From Cytophaga aurantiaca DSM 3654 (GTDB taxonomy: Bacteria; Bacteroidota; Bacteroidia; Cytophagales; Cytophagaceae), in assembly GCF_000379725.1 (NCBI RefSeq), contig NZ_KB903665.1, positions 130,381 through 194,380 of the forward strand: DNA of 64,000 bases, given 5' to 3'. The notes beneath the pieces were generated by a model. It did not search any database. It was not told where the DNA came from and saw only the letters and a list, made by a program, of their open reading frames with translations. Position numbers and translations under genes: made by a program. This document shows, piece by piece, positions 53,766-63,661 of the stretch (positions are counted from its first letter, which is position 1; every line of letters starts with the position of its first letter).

Positions 53766-55106
53766 TTAGTTTGCTTGTACTAATTTTTCAAATTCATCTA
53801 CGCTTATTTTTTTTGTTTTGAAGCTTATTTTTGATTCAATAAGTTTTAAAACTTTATTGTAATATACTTCTTCAAACGTACGGTTGTAGTTTTTGCCGTT
53901 CTCTGCAGATAGATAGTTATCAGCAAGTTTGTTCATCGTTTCTTCCATCTCTTCAGATAGGGAAGTCATACCACCAAATTGCTGCATGAACAATTCTTTT
54001 GTGCGTTGGATTACTTCTGAATGCTCAACTTTTACATCGTTATCTTCACCGATTTTGTTACGGATCAACAACCATTTTAAGTCGTCCTGATATAAATTGA
54101 GGTCTTTATCGATTTGTTCAGCAGAGATTTTTCCTTCGTTATTTACCAAAAGAAAACGCTTTAAAAACGCTTCAGATATTTCAACTTTTGTGTTCGCTAA
54201 GAACTCTTTACGTACGTCTCTTGAAACCAATACTTCAGCTTCACGATTGTAATTCTGAGCAATTGTTTCTTCTAATTTTTTATTGAATTCTTCTTCAGAA
54301 GCTACTGCTCCAGGTCCGAATATTTTATCGAAAAACTCCTGATTGATTTCAGCAGGGAACGAACGACGGATACCAGTGATTGTGAAAGAGAATTTACCTG
54401 AAGTTGTTTCAGCTTCTTCTTTTGTTAATCCCGTTACGTGTGCAATAGAAGATTTATCCGTAAATGCTTTGTCAATATCAAACTCAATTACATCACCTGT
54501 TTTTTTACCGATGAATTTCTTTAACTCCGCTTTTTCAACTTTTTCCGTTGGGATCATTGTTGATGTAGCAAACTCAGTTGTTAAAGATTTCAATTCACCA
54601 TTCACGTAATCACCTTCTTCAACTTTCTCAGCTTCATCCATTTTACCTTGCTGGCGACGGATGTTGTCTAATGTTTCCGCAACGCGTTTTGGATCAACCT
54701 GAATTTCGTATTTGCTTACGTTAACCTTATCAGATAATTCGTATTTGAATTCCGGTATTAAGCCGAGATCATAAAAGAATTCATATTCTGAAGCGTTCTC
54801 CCAATCAATTTTTGCAGCCTGAGCCTGATCAGGTAATGGAAATCCGATGATATTCAGCTTCTCATCTTTGATGTATTTACTTACAGATTGAGTTAATAAT
54901 TGATTGATCTCATCAACTTTCAAGCTCTTTCCGTACATTCTTTCAACTACACTCGTTGGTACTTTTCCTTGTCTGAAACCTTTCAAGGAAACTTTTTTAC
55001 CATATTCTTTCAACTTATTTTTAACGATAGGCTGATAATCATCGGCTTTGATTGTTACTTTTAATGTAGCAGCTGTAGAGCCTTTTTTGTCTAATACGAT
55101 TTCCAA
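53766..55106 (-). CDS. tig: Trigger factor
   Basis: This protein of about 446 aa is a ribosome-bound chaperone and peptidyl-prolyl isomerase. The ribosome-binding signature GFRxGKVP is present ([20 protein letters not shown], 20 residues). A degenerate PPIase domain (~155-245) and helical arms follow. The open frame reaches ATG 55169, but that start lies inside the tRNA terminator and adds unrelated residues. TTG 55106 ([17 protein letters not shown]) matches family N-termini, so I chose it. It is followed by clpP and clpX, the common order. Confidence 0.92.
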   Translation of the reverse strand: MEIVLDKKGSTAATLKVTIKADDYQPIVKNKLKEYGKKVSLKGFRQGKVPTSVVERMYGKSLKVDEINQLLTQSVSKYIKDEKLNIIGFPLPDQAQAAKIDWENASEYEFFYDLGLIPEFKYELSDKVNVSKYEIQVDPKRVAETLDNIRRQQGKMDEAEKVEEGDYVNGELKSLTTEFATSTMIPTEKVEKAELKKFIGKKTGDVIEFDIDKAFTDKSSIAHVTGLTKEEAETTSGKFSFTITGIRRSFPAEINQEFFDKIFGPGAVASEEEFNKKLEETIAQNYNREAEVLVSRDVRKEFLANTKVEISEAFLKRFLLVNNEGKISAEQIDKDLNLYQDDLKWLLIRNKIGEDNDVKVEHSEVIQRTKELFMQQFGGMTSLSEEMEETMNKLADNYLSAENGKNYNRTFEEVYYNKVLKLIESKISFKTKKISVDEFEKLVQAN

Positions 55107-55144
55107 GGTAGTAGATGGGTTTAGTTTAAGATGAATTACAAATA

Positions 55145-55180
55145 AATACAAAACCCCCGCTTGTAGCAAGCGAGGGTTTC
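55145..55180 (-). terminator. Terminator of the tRNA-Leu transcript
   Basis: AAACCCCCGCTTG / CAAGCGAGGGTTT (55151-55163 with 55167-55179, one mismatch) has a 3-nt loop. On the minus strand it is followed by TTTTGTATTTATT. Confidence 0.8.
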
Positions 55181-55200
55181 AAAACATGTTGGTGTTTGTG

Positions 55201-55282
55201 TGCGGATGGAGGGACTCGAACCCCCATGCCTCGCGGCGCTAGATCCTAAGTCTAGTGCGTCTACCAATTTCGCCACATCCGC
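55201..55282 (-). tRNA. tRNA-Leu (anticodon UAG)
   Basis: This 82-nt class-II tRNA on the minus strand starts GCGGATGTGGCGAAATTGG and has a complete acceptor stem (GCGGATG/CATCCGC plus discriminator A), D arm, anticodon stem CTAGA/TCTAG with loop CTTAGGA (anticodon TAG), long variable arm and GGTTCGAGTCC T arm. CCA is not encoded. It reads CUA and related Leu codons. Confidence 0.97.
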
Positions 55283-55537
55283 TTTTAAAGTTATGCTTCT
55301 TCTAAGCATTTTTCCGTCCTCATTGCTGATTTGGGACTGCAAACTTAGAATAATTTTTTTAATAATACTACTATACATTCAAAAAAAATATTTTAAACAG
55401 TTGATAATTTTCAGGGGGTATTTTTGTTACTTGGAACATTAATTACGTACAAGGCTGTTATGAATGTGTGATGAGTAAAGCTGAAACTGCTTATCTATTG
55501 AATAACAATTAGTAAGGTATTATTAGTCGGTGGAGTT

Positions 55538-57736
55538 ATGGTGATTGATATTGAAAAAGAAAATAAAGAAATAATCAAGAGGTATCGTTTGTTACTTCGG
55601 ACTGCTAAACCCATACTGAAGGAAGGCGATGCTAAAATTATAAAAAAAGCTTTTTTTACATCCGTGCAGGCGCATAAAGATATGCGTCGCAAATCGGGTG
55701 AACCTTATATATACCATCCCTTAGCCGTTGCTCAGATTGCTGTTGAAGAAATCGGTTTGGGTACAACATCCATTATTGCTGCTTTACTGCATGATGTAGT
55801 AGAAGATACGCACTTGGAATTACGAGACATTGAAAGAGATTTTGGCTCTAAAGTGGCCACCATCATTGATGGCTTGACAAAGATCTCCGGTGTGTTTGAA
55901 CACGGAAGCTCGCAGCAGGCAGAGAACTTCAGAAAAATGATTCTGACACTCTCTGAAGATGTCCGCGTTATCCTCGTAAAACTTGCCGATCGCTTACACA
56001 ACATGCGTACGCTTGAAAGTATGCCGCGTGATAAGCAGTTAAAGATTGCTTCTGAAACCATGTACTTGTATGCACCTCTGGCGCACCGTCTGGGTTTATA
56101 TGCAATTAAATCGGAACTGGAAGATCTGTATTTAAAATATACCGATACCGAACGCTATAACTTTGTTGCAGATAAGGTAGCAAAGTCTGATGCCGCCCGT
56201 GAGAAAACTACCAAAGATTTTGCAGGTCCGCTTGAACTTCCTTTAAAACGTGCCGGCTTAAAATTCAAAATCAAAGGCCGCACAAAATCTATCTATTCCA
56301 TTCATACTAAGATGCAGCAACAAAACATTCCCTTTGAAGAGGTGTATGATTTGTTTGCGATCCGTTTGATCCTGGAGGCAGAACCAGAAGAAGAAAAAAG
56401 TGTTTGCTGGAAAGCGTATTCGATTGTAACCGATTTTTATAAACCGAACCCCGATCGTTTAAAAGACTGGGTGAGTACACCCAAAGCGAATGGGTACGAA
56501 TCATTGCATACAACGGTAATGAGCAAAACCGGACAATGGGTAGAAGTGCAGATTCGTACAGATCGTATGGATGACATTGCAGAGAAAGGGTATGCGGCCC
56601 ACTGGAAATACAAAGAAGACAAACCTGTAGCTAAAGATTCGGGTATTGAAGACTGGATCCGTAAGGTGCGTGAATTGATTGAAAACAATGACTTCTCTGC
56701 TCTTGAATTTGTAAATGAATTCAGACAGAATTTATTTAGCGAAGAGGTATTTGTATTTACACCAAAAGGCGATTTAAAAACGCTGCAGTTTGGTGCAACA
56801 GCCTTGGATTTTGCATTTGAAATTCATACAAAAATAGGTGAGCACTGTCTGGGTGCAAAAGTGAACCAGAAGCTTGTTCCCTTGAGTTATCAATTAAATA
56901 ACGGAGATCAGATTGAAATTCTTACTTCGGCCAAACAAAAACCTTCCGAAGACTGGCTGAAATTTGTTGTCACATCGAAGGCAAGAACAAAGATAAAAGA
57001 ATCCCTAAAAGAAGATAAAAAGACAATTGCTCAGGATGGTAAAGCAATGGTTGAGCGCAAGTTGAGCCATTTGAAAATTCCTCTGAACAATGAAACCATC
57101 AATAAAATGTTGTTGTTGTTTAATGTGAAAACACCGTTGGAGTTTTACTACAACGTTGCAAAAGACATTATACAGCCGAGCCAGCTGAAGCGTTTAAAAG
57201 AACCCGAGAAAAAACCGGAACCTTCTAAACGTGTCATCGATGTTGAACACGATAAAAAGTCGGCGGTCGTAAAAGGGGCCGATAAAGACATGATCTTGAT
57301 TGGTGACAATCTGGATAAAATAGATTATACCTTAGCCAAATGCTGCAATCCCATTCCGGGAGATGAAGTATTTGGTTTTGTAACCGTAAGTGAAGGCATC
57401 AAAATACACCGTACAAATTGCCCGAATGCAATTGAATTAATGTCGCAATACGGTTACCGCATTGTAAAAGCAAAATGGACTTCTCAGAAGGAATTGGCTT
57501 TTTTAACAGGCTTAAAAATTGTTGGTGCCGACCGTGTTGGTATTATAAACGATGTCACCAAAGTTATCTCTACACAATTAAAAGTAAATATACGCTCCAT
57601 TACAATTGATACAGATGATGGTATTTTTGAAGGGACAATGATGGTATTTGTAAACGGTACAGAACACTTAAACACCCTCATTTCCAAGCTGAAAGAGATT
57701 TCTGATATCATTAGTGTGTCTCGTATAAGTGGTTGA
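55538..57736 (+). CDS. RelA/SpoT-type (p)ppGpp synthetase/hydrolase
   Basis: This 732-aa long RSH protein makes and degrades the stringent-response alarmone. The HD hydrolase domain is intact (HPLAVAQIAVEEIG, then HDVVEDT at ~85-91). The synthetase domain includes GRTKSIYSIHTKM, EVYDLFAIRLIL and YESLHTTVM. TGS (VFVFTPKGDLKTLQFGATAL), zinc-finger-like CCNPIPGDE and a C-terminal ACT domain follow. An intact HD region suggests a bifunctional SpoT/Rel enzyme. It begins a plus-strand run with the Fur-family, STAS and purA genes. Confidence 0.95.
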   Translation: MVIDIEKENKEIIKRYRLLLRTAKPILKEGDAKIIKKAFFTSVQAHKDMRRKSGEPYIYHPLAVAQIAVEEIGLGTTSIIAALLHDVVEDTHLELRDIERDFGSKVATIIDGLTKISGVFEHGSSQQAENFRKMILTLSEDVRVILVKLADRLHNMRTLESMPRDKQLKIASETMYLYAPLAHRLGLYAIKSELEDLYLKYTDTERYNFVADKVAKSDAAREKTTKDFAGPLELPLKRAGLKFKIKGRTKSIYSIHTKMQQQNIPFEEVYDLFAIRLILEAEPEEEKSVCWKAYSIVTDFYKPNPDRLKDWVSTPKANGYESLHTTVMSKTGQWVEVQIRTDRMDDIAEKGYAAHWKYKEDKPVAKDSGIEDWIRKVRELIENNDFSALEFVNEFRQNLFSEEVFVFTPKGDLKTLQFGATALDFAFEIHTKIGEHCLGAKVNQKLVPLSYQLNNGDQIEILTSAKQKPSEDWLKFVVTSKARTKIKESLKEDKKTIAQDGKAMVERKLSHLKIPLNNETINKMLLLFNVKTPLEFYYNVAKDIIQPSQLKRLKEPEKKPEPSKRVIDVEHDKKSAVVKGADKDMILIGDNLDKIDYTLAKCCNPIPGDEVFGFVTVSEGIKIHRTNCPNAIELMSQYGYRIVKAKWTSQKELAFLTGLKIVGADRVGIINDVTKVISTQLKVNIRSITIDTDDGIFEGTMMVFVNGTEHLNTLISKLKEISDIISVSRISG

Positions 57737-57775
57737 TTTGGAATAAGAATCCCTTTATTCGTATATTTGATACTT

Positions 57776-58270
57776 ATGTCATCATTAGAAGAGTTATTAT
57801 CGCAGGTTAAAAAGATATTTACAGCATATCTTGAAAATAAGAGTTTGAGAAAAACTCCTGAGCGATTCGCAATTTTGGAAGAAATTTACTCAAGAGTGGG
57901 ACATTTCGATGTAGAGAATTTATACATCAGTATGAAAAACAAGAACTATAGAGTGAGCCGTGCTACAGTCTATAATACGCTTGATATTCTGGTGGAATGC
58001 GATTTGGTTACGAAGCACCAGTTTGGTAAAAATCTTGCTCAGTACGAACGTTCTTTTGGATACCGTCAGCACGATCACCTGATCTGTACAGATTGCCATA
58101 AAGTAGTTGAATTCTGCGATCCGCGTGTATACAACATTCAGACAATGGTAGGTGAGTTGTTACATTTTAATGTAATGCACCATTCACTTATTTTATATGG
58201 AGCCTGCACCAACAGTACATGCGAGAATAAAAAAAATAATGAGCCTGCAAAAAATCAAATAGAAAGTTAA
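57776..58270 (+). CDS. Fur-family transcriptional regulator
   Basis: This 164-aa metal-dependent regulator has an N-terminal winged helix ([40 protein letters not shown]) and a C-terminal dimerisation domain with [15 protein letters not shown] and a second Cys pair ([11 protein letters not shown]) for structural zinc. Whether it senses iron, zinc or peroxide cannot be told. TTG 57767 is also in frame. ATG 57776 is preferred. It starts 39 bp after the rsh stop. Confidence 0.92.
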   Translation: MSSLEELLSQVKKIFTAYLENKSLRKTPERFAILEEIYSRVGHFDVENLYISMKNKNYRVSRATVYNTLDILVECDLVTKHQFGKNLAQYERSFGYRQHDHLICTDCHKVVEFCDPRVYNIQTMVGELLHFNVMHHSLILYGACTNSTCENKKNNEPAKNQIES

Positions 58271-58329
58271 TTCAGCTTTTCTATTTTTATTCCGGATAAA
58301 ATAAATCGATTTATAAATCAACATAATAC

Positions 58330-58671
58330 ATGAAATACAATACTTATATCAAAGAAAATATCTTGTTCCTTCAATTAGAAGGCGATTTGATAGGCGAAAG
58401 TAATGGTTTAGAATTAATGGACTTAGTGAGTGAAAAATTGAACGACAATATCAATCGTTGTGCAATTGATCTGGCATTGGTTCGCTACATGAACAGCAGT
58501 GGTATTGGTGTATTAATTACCTTATTGACAAAGTTCAGAAACAAAGGTGGAGAGTTGGTTTTGATCAACCCATCTGAACAGATCAAAAAATTATTGATCA
58601 TCACAAAATTGAATTCAATTTTTGTGATTGTTGACAACGAAGCAGAAGCATTACAGAGATTAACAAAATAA
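58330..58671 (+). CDS. STAS-domain (anti-sigma-factor-antagonist-like) protein
   Basis: This 113-aa single STAS domain includes the conserved phosphoacceptor region VRYMNSSGIGVLITLL and LVLINPSEQIKKLL. Such proteins take part in partner-switching with a serine kinase. No kinase or phosphatase gene is nearby, so the partner is encoded elsewhere. It lies between the Fur-family gene and purA, with only 4 bp to purA, so it is co-transcribed with it. Confidence 0.88.
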   Translation: MKYNTYIKENILFLQLEGDLIGESNGLELMDLVSEKLNDNINRCAIDLALVRYMNSSGIGVLITLLTKFRNKGGELVLINPSEQIKKLLIITKLNSIFVIVDNEAEALQRLTK

Positions 58672-58675
58672 AGAA

Positions 58676-59971
58676 ATGGCAGTTGATGTATTATTGGGGT
58701 TGCAGTGGGGCGACGAAGGTAAAGGTAAAGTGGTTGATGTGCTTGCACCTAAGTATGATTATGTTGCGCGTTTTCAAGGCGGACCTAATGCCGGACATAC
58801 GCTGATATTTGATGGACACAAAATCGTTTTACACCAAATACCATCGGGTGTATTTCGTTCCAATATTACCAATCTTATTGGTAATGGATTAGTATTGGAT
58901 GTAATTGCTTTATTTGAAAAAGAAATCGATAAGCTTACTGCTTTTGATTTAAATCTGAATAAAAATTTATTTATATCTAAAAAAGCTTCTTTAATTCTGC
59001 CTTCACATGTAGAGTTAGATACAGCTTACGAAGCCGCTAAAGGAGCTAATAAAATTGGATCAACCCTTCGTGGTATTGGGCCAACATATACGGATAAAGT
59101 TTCCAGACAAGGCCTACGTGTTGGGGATATTCTTAGTCCGAATTTTATGGACAAGTATACAAAGTTGGTAAATGCTCACAAGCAAATATTAGACTACCAC
59201 AAGCATGATTATTCAGCGATGAAAGATCGTGAAGCGTTATTCTTCAAATACATTGAACGCCTGCGTACAATGAATTTGGTGGACAGCGAATACTTCATTA
59301 ATGATGCTATTCAAAAAAAGAAAACGATTCTGGCTGAAGGTGCTCAAGGCTCTTTATTAGATATTGATTTTGGTTCATATCCGTTTGTTACATCTTCTAG
59401 CACCATGGTTGCAGGGGCATGTACAGGTTTAGGTATTGCACCAAAACACATCGGGAATGTTTTCGGTATTTTCAAAGCATATTGCACACGTGTAGGTAGT
59501 GGACCTTTCCCTACTGAATTAAACGATGCCGTTGGCGAAGAAATTCGTAAGCAAGGGAATGAGTTTGGCTCAACTACTGGTCGTCCGCGTAGATGTGGCT
59601 GGTTGGATTTACCTGCATTGAAATATGCATGTATGATCAACGGTGTATCACATTTATTGATGATGAAAGCAGATGTGTTGAATGTATTTGAAGAACTTCA
59701 GGTATGTACACACTATAAATTAGCAAATGGCGAAGTGATCGACACCTTGCCATATGATATGTGTTCAGAAGAATTAACTCCGGTATACAAAACATTAAAA
59801 GGCTGGAATCAGAATCTTGCACACTGTGAAACCTACGATTCACTTCCAAAAGAATTGTTAGACTACTCAGCATTCATCGAAGCTCAATTGGGTTTACCAA
59901 TCACATTGATCTCGATTGGCCCGGATCGCAAAGAAACCCTGATCAAAGATTTCAGTTTCATTACAGCGTAA
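58676..59971 (+). CDS. purA: Adenylosuccinate synthetase
   Basis: This 431-aa enzyme converts IMP and aspartate to adenylosuccinate with GTP, the first step to AMP. The GTP loop and catalytic residues are in LLGLQWGDEGKGKVVDVL, GGPNAGHT is the IMP/His site, and GSTLRGIGPTYTDKVSR and the GRPRRCGWLD block are typical. The length is normal. The gene ends the plus-strand run and is followed by a terminator. Confidence 0.97.
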   Translation: MAVDVLLGLQWGDEGKGKVVDVLAPKYDYVARFQGGPNAGHTLIFDGHKIVLHQIPSGVFRSNITNLIGNGLVLDVIALFEKEIDKLTAFDLNLNKNLFISKKASLILPSHVELDTAYEAAKGANKIGSTLRGIGPTYTDKVSRQGLRVGDILSPNFMDKYTKLVNAHKQILDYHKHDYSAMKDREALFFKYIERLRTMNLVDSEYFINDAIQKKKTILAEGAQGSLLDIDFGSYPFVTSSSTMVAGACTGLGIAPKHIGNVFGIFKAYCTRVGSGPFPTELNDAVGEEIRKQGNEFGSTTGRPRRCGWLDLPALKYACMINGVSHLLMMKADVLNVFEELQVCTHYKLANGEVIDTLPYDMCSEELTPVYKTLKGWNQNLAHCETYDSLPKELLDYSAFIEAQLGLPITLISIGPDRKETLIKDFSFITA

Positions 59972-59991
59972 CTATTAGTAAAAGATTAATG

Positions 59992-60042
59992 AAAGCGCTT
60001 TTTATTTCCTTTATAGAGAAGTAGAAAGCGCTTTTTATTTTT
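59992..60042 (+). terminator. purA terminator
   Basis: Two copies of AAAGCGCTTT (59992-60001 and 60025-60034), each self-complementary, can pair across a 23-nt loop. TTATTTTTG follows the second. Confidence 0.75.
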
Positions 60043-60170
60043 GTTGAGTAACTAGCTACTGACTCAATCATTTATAATTGACTAGATTTTCAAGCATGAG
60101 AAGTATAAATCTGTATCAATTATTTAGTATCTTTTTTCAATTTCTTAATTATGTTATTAAAGTTCATTTT

Positions 60171-61886
60171 ATGAAACACACAGTATTTGTTATTGTATGT
60201 ATGGTATTATCTGCATATACGTTTGCTCAGACAACAGAAATGAAAGCAGGGTATACAAAGCTTATCCTAACTGTTAAAGATGCGAAAGGCGATCCTATAG
60301 CAGATAAAAAAGTCCGCTTGGTTAATACAGATCTTTCAGTTACTAAAGAAGCGAATACAGACACAGCAGGCATGGTTACTTTTGAAGGAAAAGTAAATTC
60401 CAATTATGCTCTCTATTTTGGAAATGGAAATGTTCCTCAGACATTTTTCATACCTACAACACCTTATCAGGAGTTTGAAATCCCAATTATTTATGATCCA
60501 TTACAATCAGAAAAAATAGTACCAAGCGCGAATGAAGTACTTCTAAATATCAGTTTGGTAGATTTTTCAATGATGCCACTTTCAAAATCCATCACATTTG
60601 AGAATAAAGTTACCAAACAAAAATACGCTGTTACTACCGATACCAAAGGAGTGGGGCAAATATTGGTTCCAAAAGGAGTTGACCTAATCGTGCATTTTAA
60701 AGAAGCGCCTGATTATTCTATATTACCGATACCTGCCCAGGGTGGTATAATCTATAATTACACAATGAAGTTTTCGTCAAATCCTAGTTGGAAAAAATTC
60801 CCATCCAATACTATGGGACTAATTAATTTTATATTCACAGATCTGAATGGCAACCTTGTTGCCGGTGAAACATTTACAGTAACTACTGCAAGTAATCCTG
60901 CCATCTATACTTGTAAAACGGACGCGAATGGTTTTGCTCAGGTGCTTGTGCCATTGGGCTTTCAATATACCCTGAGTCAGCTACATAATCCTGGGTTTAA
61001 AAATATTATAGTGAACAAATTAAATCCTTCAGATGCGTATATTATTAATGTCGACTACATATTTATTACTGAGGCGCAACGAAAAGAACGAGAGGAACTC
61101 CGATTGCGAATGGCTAAAATCAGAGATTCCATTGCAGCAGCTAATCCCAGCTTGTATAATTATTCCATCAATGTAAATCAGCTTGCAGGTATTGAAAATT
61201 CCGGTGAAAATTATACTAAGAAATTGGCAAAGGATCCTGATATCTTTATTAAAGATCAGAAAACAGTATTAGCTGTTTTGAACCGATTCAGAATTCAATG
61301 GAAAAGTAAGATTATTGTAGTAGATGTGACGGGCAGTATGTCACCTTATATGAGTCAAGTAGGGATTTGGATGGTGATGCAAAAGATGCAGAATGAAACC
61401 AATCGTTACGTGTTTTTTAACGATGGGGATCAAAAATGGGATGCCCAAAAAACAGTTGGTAATACTGGAGGAATTTATACCATTAAATCGAATAATTTGC
61501 AGGATGTATTCATTCAAATGAGTATTGCACAGTCAAAAGGTAGCGGTGGTGATTCTCCGGAAAACGATGTAGAGGCTCTAATTATGGCCGAAAGCCTTCG
61601 TAATGATGTATCAGAAATCATTTTAGTTGCAGACAACTACAGCGACATGCGTGATTATGCACTCATCAAACAGTTGAAAATTCCTGTACGGGTAATAGTT
61701 TGCGGTGCATTAGACGCATATAGTGTGAACGAGCAATATATAAACCTTGCCTACAAAACAGGTGGTTCTATACATACTCTTACCGAAGATATTATGGATT
61801 TGGCAAAGAAAAACGATGGTGATACGATTACAGTTTCTGGAAAGAAATATGTGTTGCGTAACGGGGAATTCTTTTTGATTCAGTAA
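60171..61886 (+). CDS. Exported protein with beta-sandwich repeats and a vWA domain
   Basis: This 571-aa protein has a signal peptide (TVFVIVCMVLSAYTFAQ), three similar ~90-residue beta-sandwich modules (~22-310; for example LILTVKDAKGDPIADKKVRL and LINFIFTDLNGNLVAGETFT), a short helical linker and a von Willebrand A domain (~375-545) with the MIDAS motif IVVDVTGSMSPYM. It probably binds ligands or proteins in the periplasm or at the surface. The frame extends upstream to TTG 60078, but ATG 60171 begins the signal peptide. Confidence 0.8.
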   Translation: MKHTVFVIVCMVLSAYTFAQTTEMKAGYTKLILTVKDAKGDPIADKKVRLVNTDLSVTKEANTDTAGMVTFEGKVNSNYALYFGNGNVPQTFFIPTTPYQEFEIPIIYDPLQSEKIVPSANEVLLNISLVDFSMMPLSKSITFENKVTKQKYAVTTDTKGVGQILVPKGVDLIVHFKEAPDYSILPIPAQGGIIYNYTMKFSSNPSWKKFPSNTMGLINFIFTDLNGNLVAGETFTVTTASNPAIYTCKTDANGFAQVLVPLGFQYTLSQLHNPGFKNIIVNKLNPSDAYIINVDYIFITEAQRKEREELRLRMAKIRDSIAAANPSLYNYSINVNQLAGIENSGENYTKKLAKDPDIFIKDQKTVLAVLNRFRIQWKSKIIVVDVTGSMSPYMSQVGIWMVMQKMQNETNRYVFFNDGDQKWDAQKTVGNTGGIYTIKSNNLQDVFIQMSIAQSKGSGGDSPENDVEALIMAESLRNDVSEIILVADNYSDMRDYALIKQLKIPVRVIVCGALDAYSVNEQYINLAYKTGGSIHTLTEDIMDLAKKNDGDTITVSGKKYVLRNGEFFLIQ

Positions 61887-62396
61887 AGTTTCATAGTAGA
61901 AAAGACTCTTACACATTTGTATTACATGATTTTGTTTGTAGCTCTTCGGGATTTGTAATCCACTGTGGTTTAGTTAACGTTAAAGAATAGTTTCTACTTA
62001 AATTATTGTTGTGATTTAGTAATGCCCAACGGCCTCATTTCAAATTGCGTTAAGAAATTTTGGTTCATGGAGCTTTTTGAACGCTACAACTAGTCCTTTT
62101 TCAGGACGGTTTTGTAGCGTTCGCGGAATGAACCAAAATTTTAGCCTATGCATCATAGCCTGTCCCGCCTTAGCGGGAGCAAAAGAACGGAAGAATCAAA
62201 AAGAAAGATAATCACGGGTAAGAAAGGAGAACTGTTCATGTCTAATTATAGCTTAACTAAACGACATTGGATTTGTAATCCCGAAGCCAGATAAAAAGGA
62301 TTTACAACCCTTCTTCCAACCAAACCTTTAAATTCAACCACGACCATATGATTTAAATTAAATAAACCGTATTTTAATGTATCATCATTGCAGCTT
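61887..62396. other. Long gap without a gene, holding a MITE-like element
   Basis: This 510-bp gap between the vWA and CDF genes contains the inverted-repeat element described at 61944-62286. I see no coding frame in it. The last 110 bp hold AT-rich sequence before the transporter gene. Confidence 0.6.
61944..62286. mobile_element. MITE-like inverted-repeat element with a nested hairpin
   Basis: The ends (61944-61977 and 62253-62286) are imperfect inverted repeats of ~34 bp sharing CTTCGGGATT...ATCCA...TGT...GTTTAGTTAA. Inside is a three-tier hairpin: AAATTTTGGTTCAT / ATGAACCAAAATTT (62055-62068 with 62128-62141), GAACGCTACAA / TTGTAGCGTTC (62079-62089 with 62112-62122) and GTCCT / AGGAC (62093-62097 with 62103-62107). 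A TCCCGC-CTTA-GCGGGA stem follows (62162-62177). There is no transposase inside. Confidence 0.5.
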
Positions 62397-63311
62397 ATGT
62401 CAGAACACAATCACGACCACCACCATAATCATTCCGTTGTACTGACTCACGTCAACACCGCTTTTATTGTAGGCATCACACTCAATTTTTTATTTGTACT
62501 GATAGAAGTTATCGTCGGACTTTCCATTCATTCATTATCGCTACTTTCAGACGCAGGACATAACCTGGCAGACGTTGGCTCACTGGCTTTATCATTGCTG
62601 GCGTTCCGAATGTTAAAAGTCAGAGCAAACGAAAATTATACCTACGGATACCGCAAAACATCCATACTGGTAGCCTTGTTTAATTCTATGGTGTTGATGG
62701 TTTCAATCGGTGCCATCATCTACGAAGCAGCACACCGTTTCTTAAATCCCGAACCCATGCCGGGCAAAACCATTGCCATTGTTGCCGGTATTGGTATTGT
62801 GATCAATGCAGCAACAGCATTGATGTTTCTGCGCGATAAAGACAAAGACCTCAACGTTAAAAGTGCCTACTTTCATTTGATGAGCGATGCACTTGTTTCA
62901 TTTGGACTAGTGATCGGTGGTATCATCATGTTCTACACGCAGTGGTATTGGATTGATAGTGCATTGAGTATGCTTGTAGCTGTTGTGATTCTTTTCAGTA
63001 CCTGGAAATTGCTGAAAGACAGTTTACGTTTATCCTTAGACGGTGTACCTGAAAACATTCATGTCGATGATATAAAAACTGCCGCACTTAAAATAGCAGG
63101 AGTAAAGGACTTGCACCACATTCATATCTGGGCAATTAGTACCACAGAGAATGCACTTACCGCTCATCTGGTATTGCAGAATGAAATTACAATTGACGAA
63201 GAAAACAAAATCAAACACGAATTGAAACATAAATTGGAACACCTGAACATTCATCACATCACACTCGAAACCGAAAGAGAAAACGAATTGTGCAAAACCC
63301 AAGTATGTTAA
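62397..63311 (+). CDS. Cation diffusion facilitator (CzcD-like) metal exporter
   Basis: This 304-aa inner-membrane antiporter for divalent metals such as zinc has a His-rich N-terminus (MSEHNHDHHHNHS) and six transmembrane helices. The paired metal-site motifs are LLSDAGHNLADVGSLAL in helix II and HLMSDALVSFG in helix V. A cytoplasmic ferredoxin-like C-terminal domain (HHIHIWAISTTENALTAHL) follows. TTG 62388 is in frame, but ATG 62397 fits the family start. It is monocistronic. Confidence 0.92.
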   Translation: MSEHNHDHHHNHSVVLTHVNTAFIVGITLNFLFVLIEVIVGLSIHSLSLLSDAGHNLADVGSLALSLLAFRMLKVRANENYTYGYRKTSILVALFNSMVLMVSIGAIIYEAAHRFLNPEPMPGKTIAIVAGIGIVINAATALMFLRDKDKDLNVKSAYFHLMSDALVSFGLVIGGIIMFYTQWYWIDSALSMLVAVVILFSTWKLLKDSLRLSLDGVPENIHVDDIKTAALKIAGVKDLHHIHIWAISTTENALTAHLVLQNEITIDEENKIKHELKHKLEHLNIHHITLETERENELCKTQVC

Positions 63312-63377
63312 ACTTGTATGCGATTCAGATCTGCATAGCCTACGTTTTAAACTGTGGGGCTAAATAAATGTACCCTG

Positions 63378-63516
63378 AAGTATGGTTTAAGTATGCCGAT
63401 AGTATGAGGGTAGTATGCGTTAAGTATGGATATAGTATGAAGTATGTATGAATAGTGTATGGATAGTGTATGGATATACCCACTCATTAGTATGACATTA
63501 GTATCAGCAACGTATG
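63378..63516. repeat. Cluster of GTATG repeats
   Basis: GTATG, mostly as AAGTATG or TAGTATG, occurs about eleven times on the plus strand within ~140 bp at irregular spacing, including two copies of ATAGTGTATGGATA. There is no gene in it. Confidence 0.7.
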
Positions 63517-63612
63517 AAAAGTATATATTTAGTACGGACAGATCTTTTAAAAACTCTTGTTTTCATTTCTCCACAGATCCTAATTAATGATGAAGATTCA
63601 TTTTTTACATTT

Positions 63613-63661
63613 AATTCATAATTCATAATTCATAATTCATAACTCATAATTCATAACTCAT
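63613..63661. repeat. 7-bp tandem repeat (AATTCAT)
   Basis: There are seven perfect-register units: AATTCAT four times, AACTCAT, AATTCAT, AACTCAT, followed by AATTA. It is a short variable-number-type repeat in a gene-free region. Confidence 0.85.

Noticed and set aside
55136..55442. Reading frames of ~80 codons on both strands around the tRNA
   Set aside because: They overlap tRNA-Leu and its terminator and have no coding character.
60078..60170. Upstream extension of the vWA protein from TTG
   Set aside because: A normal signal peptide begins at ATG 60171.
63613..63661. Possible CRISPR-like array
   Set aside because: The units are 7 bp in direct contact with no spacers, and no cas genes are present.
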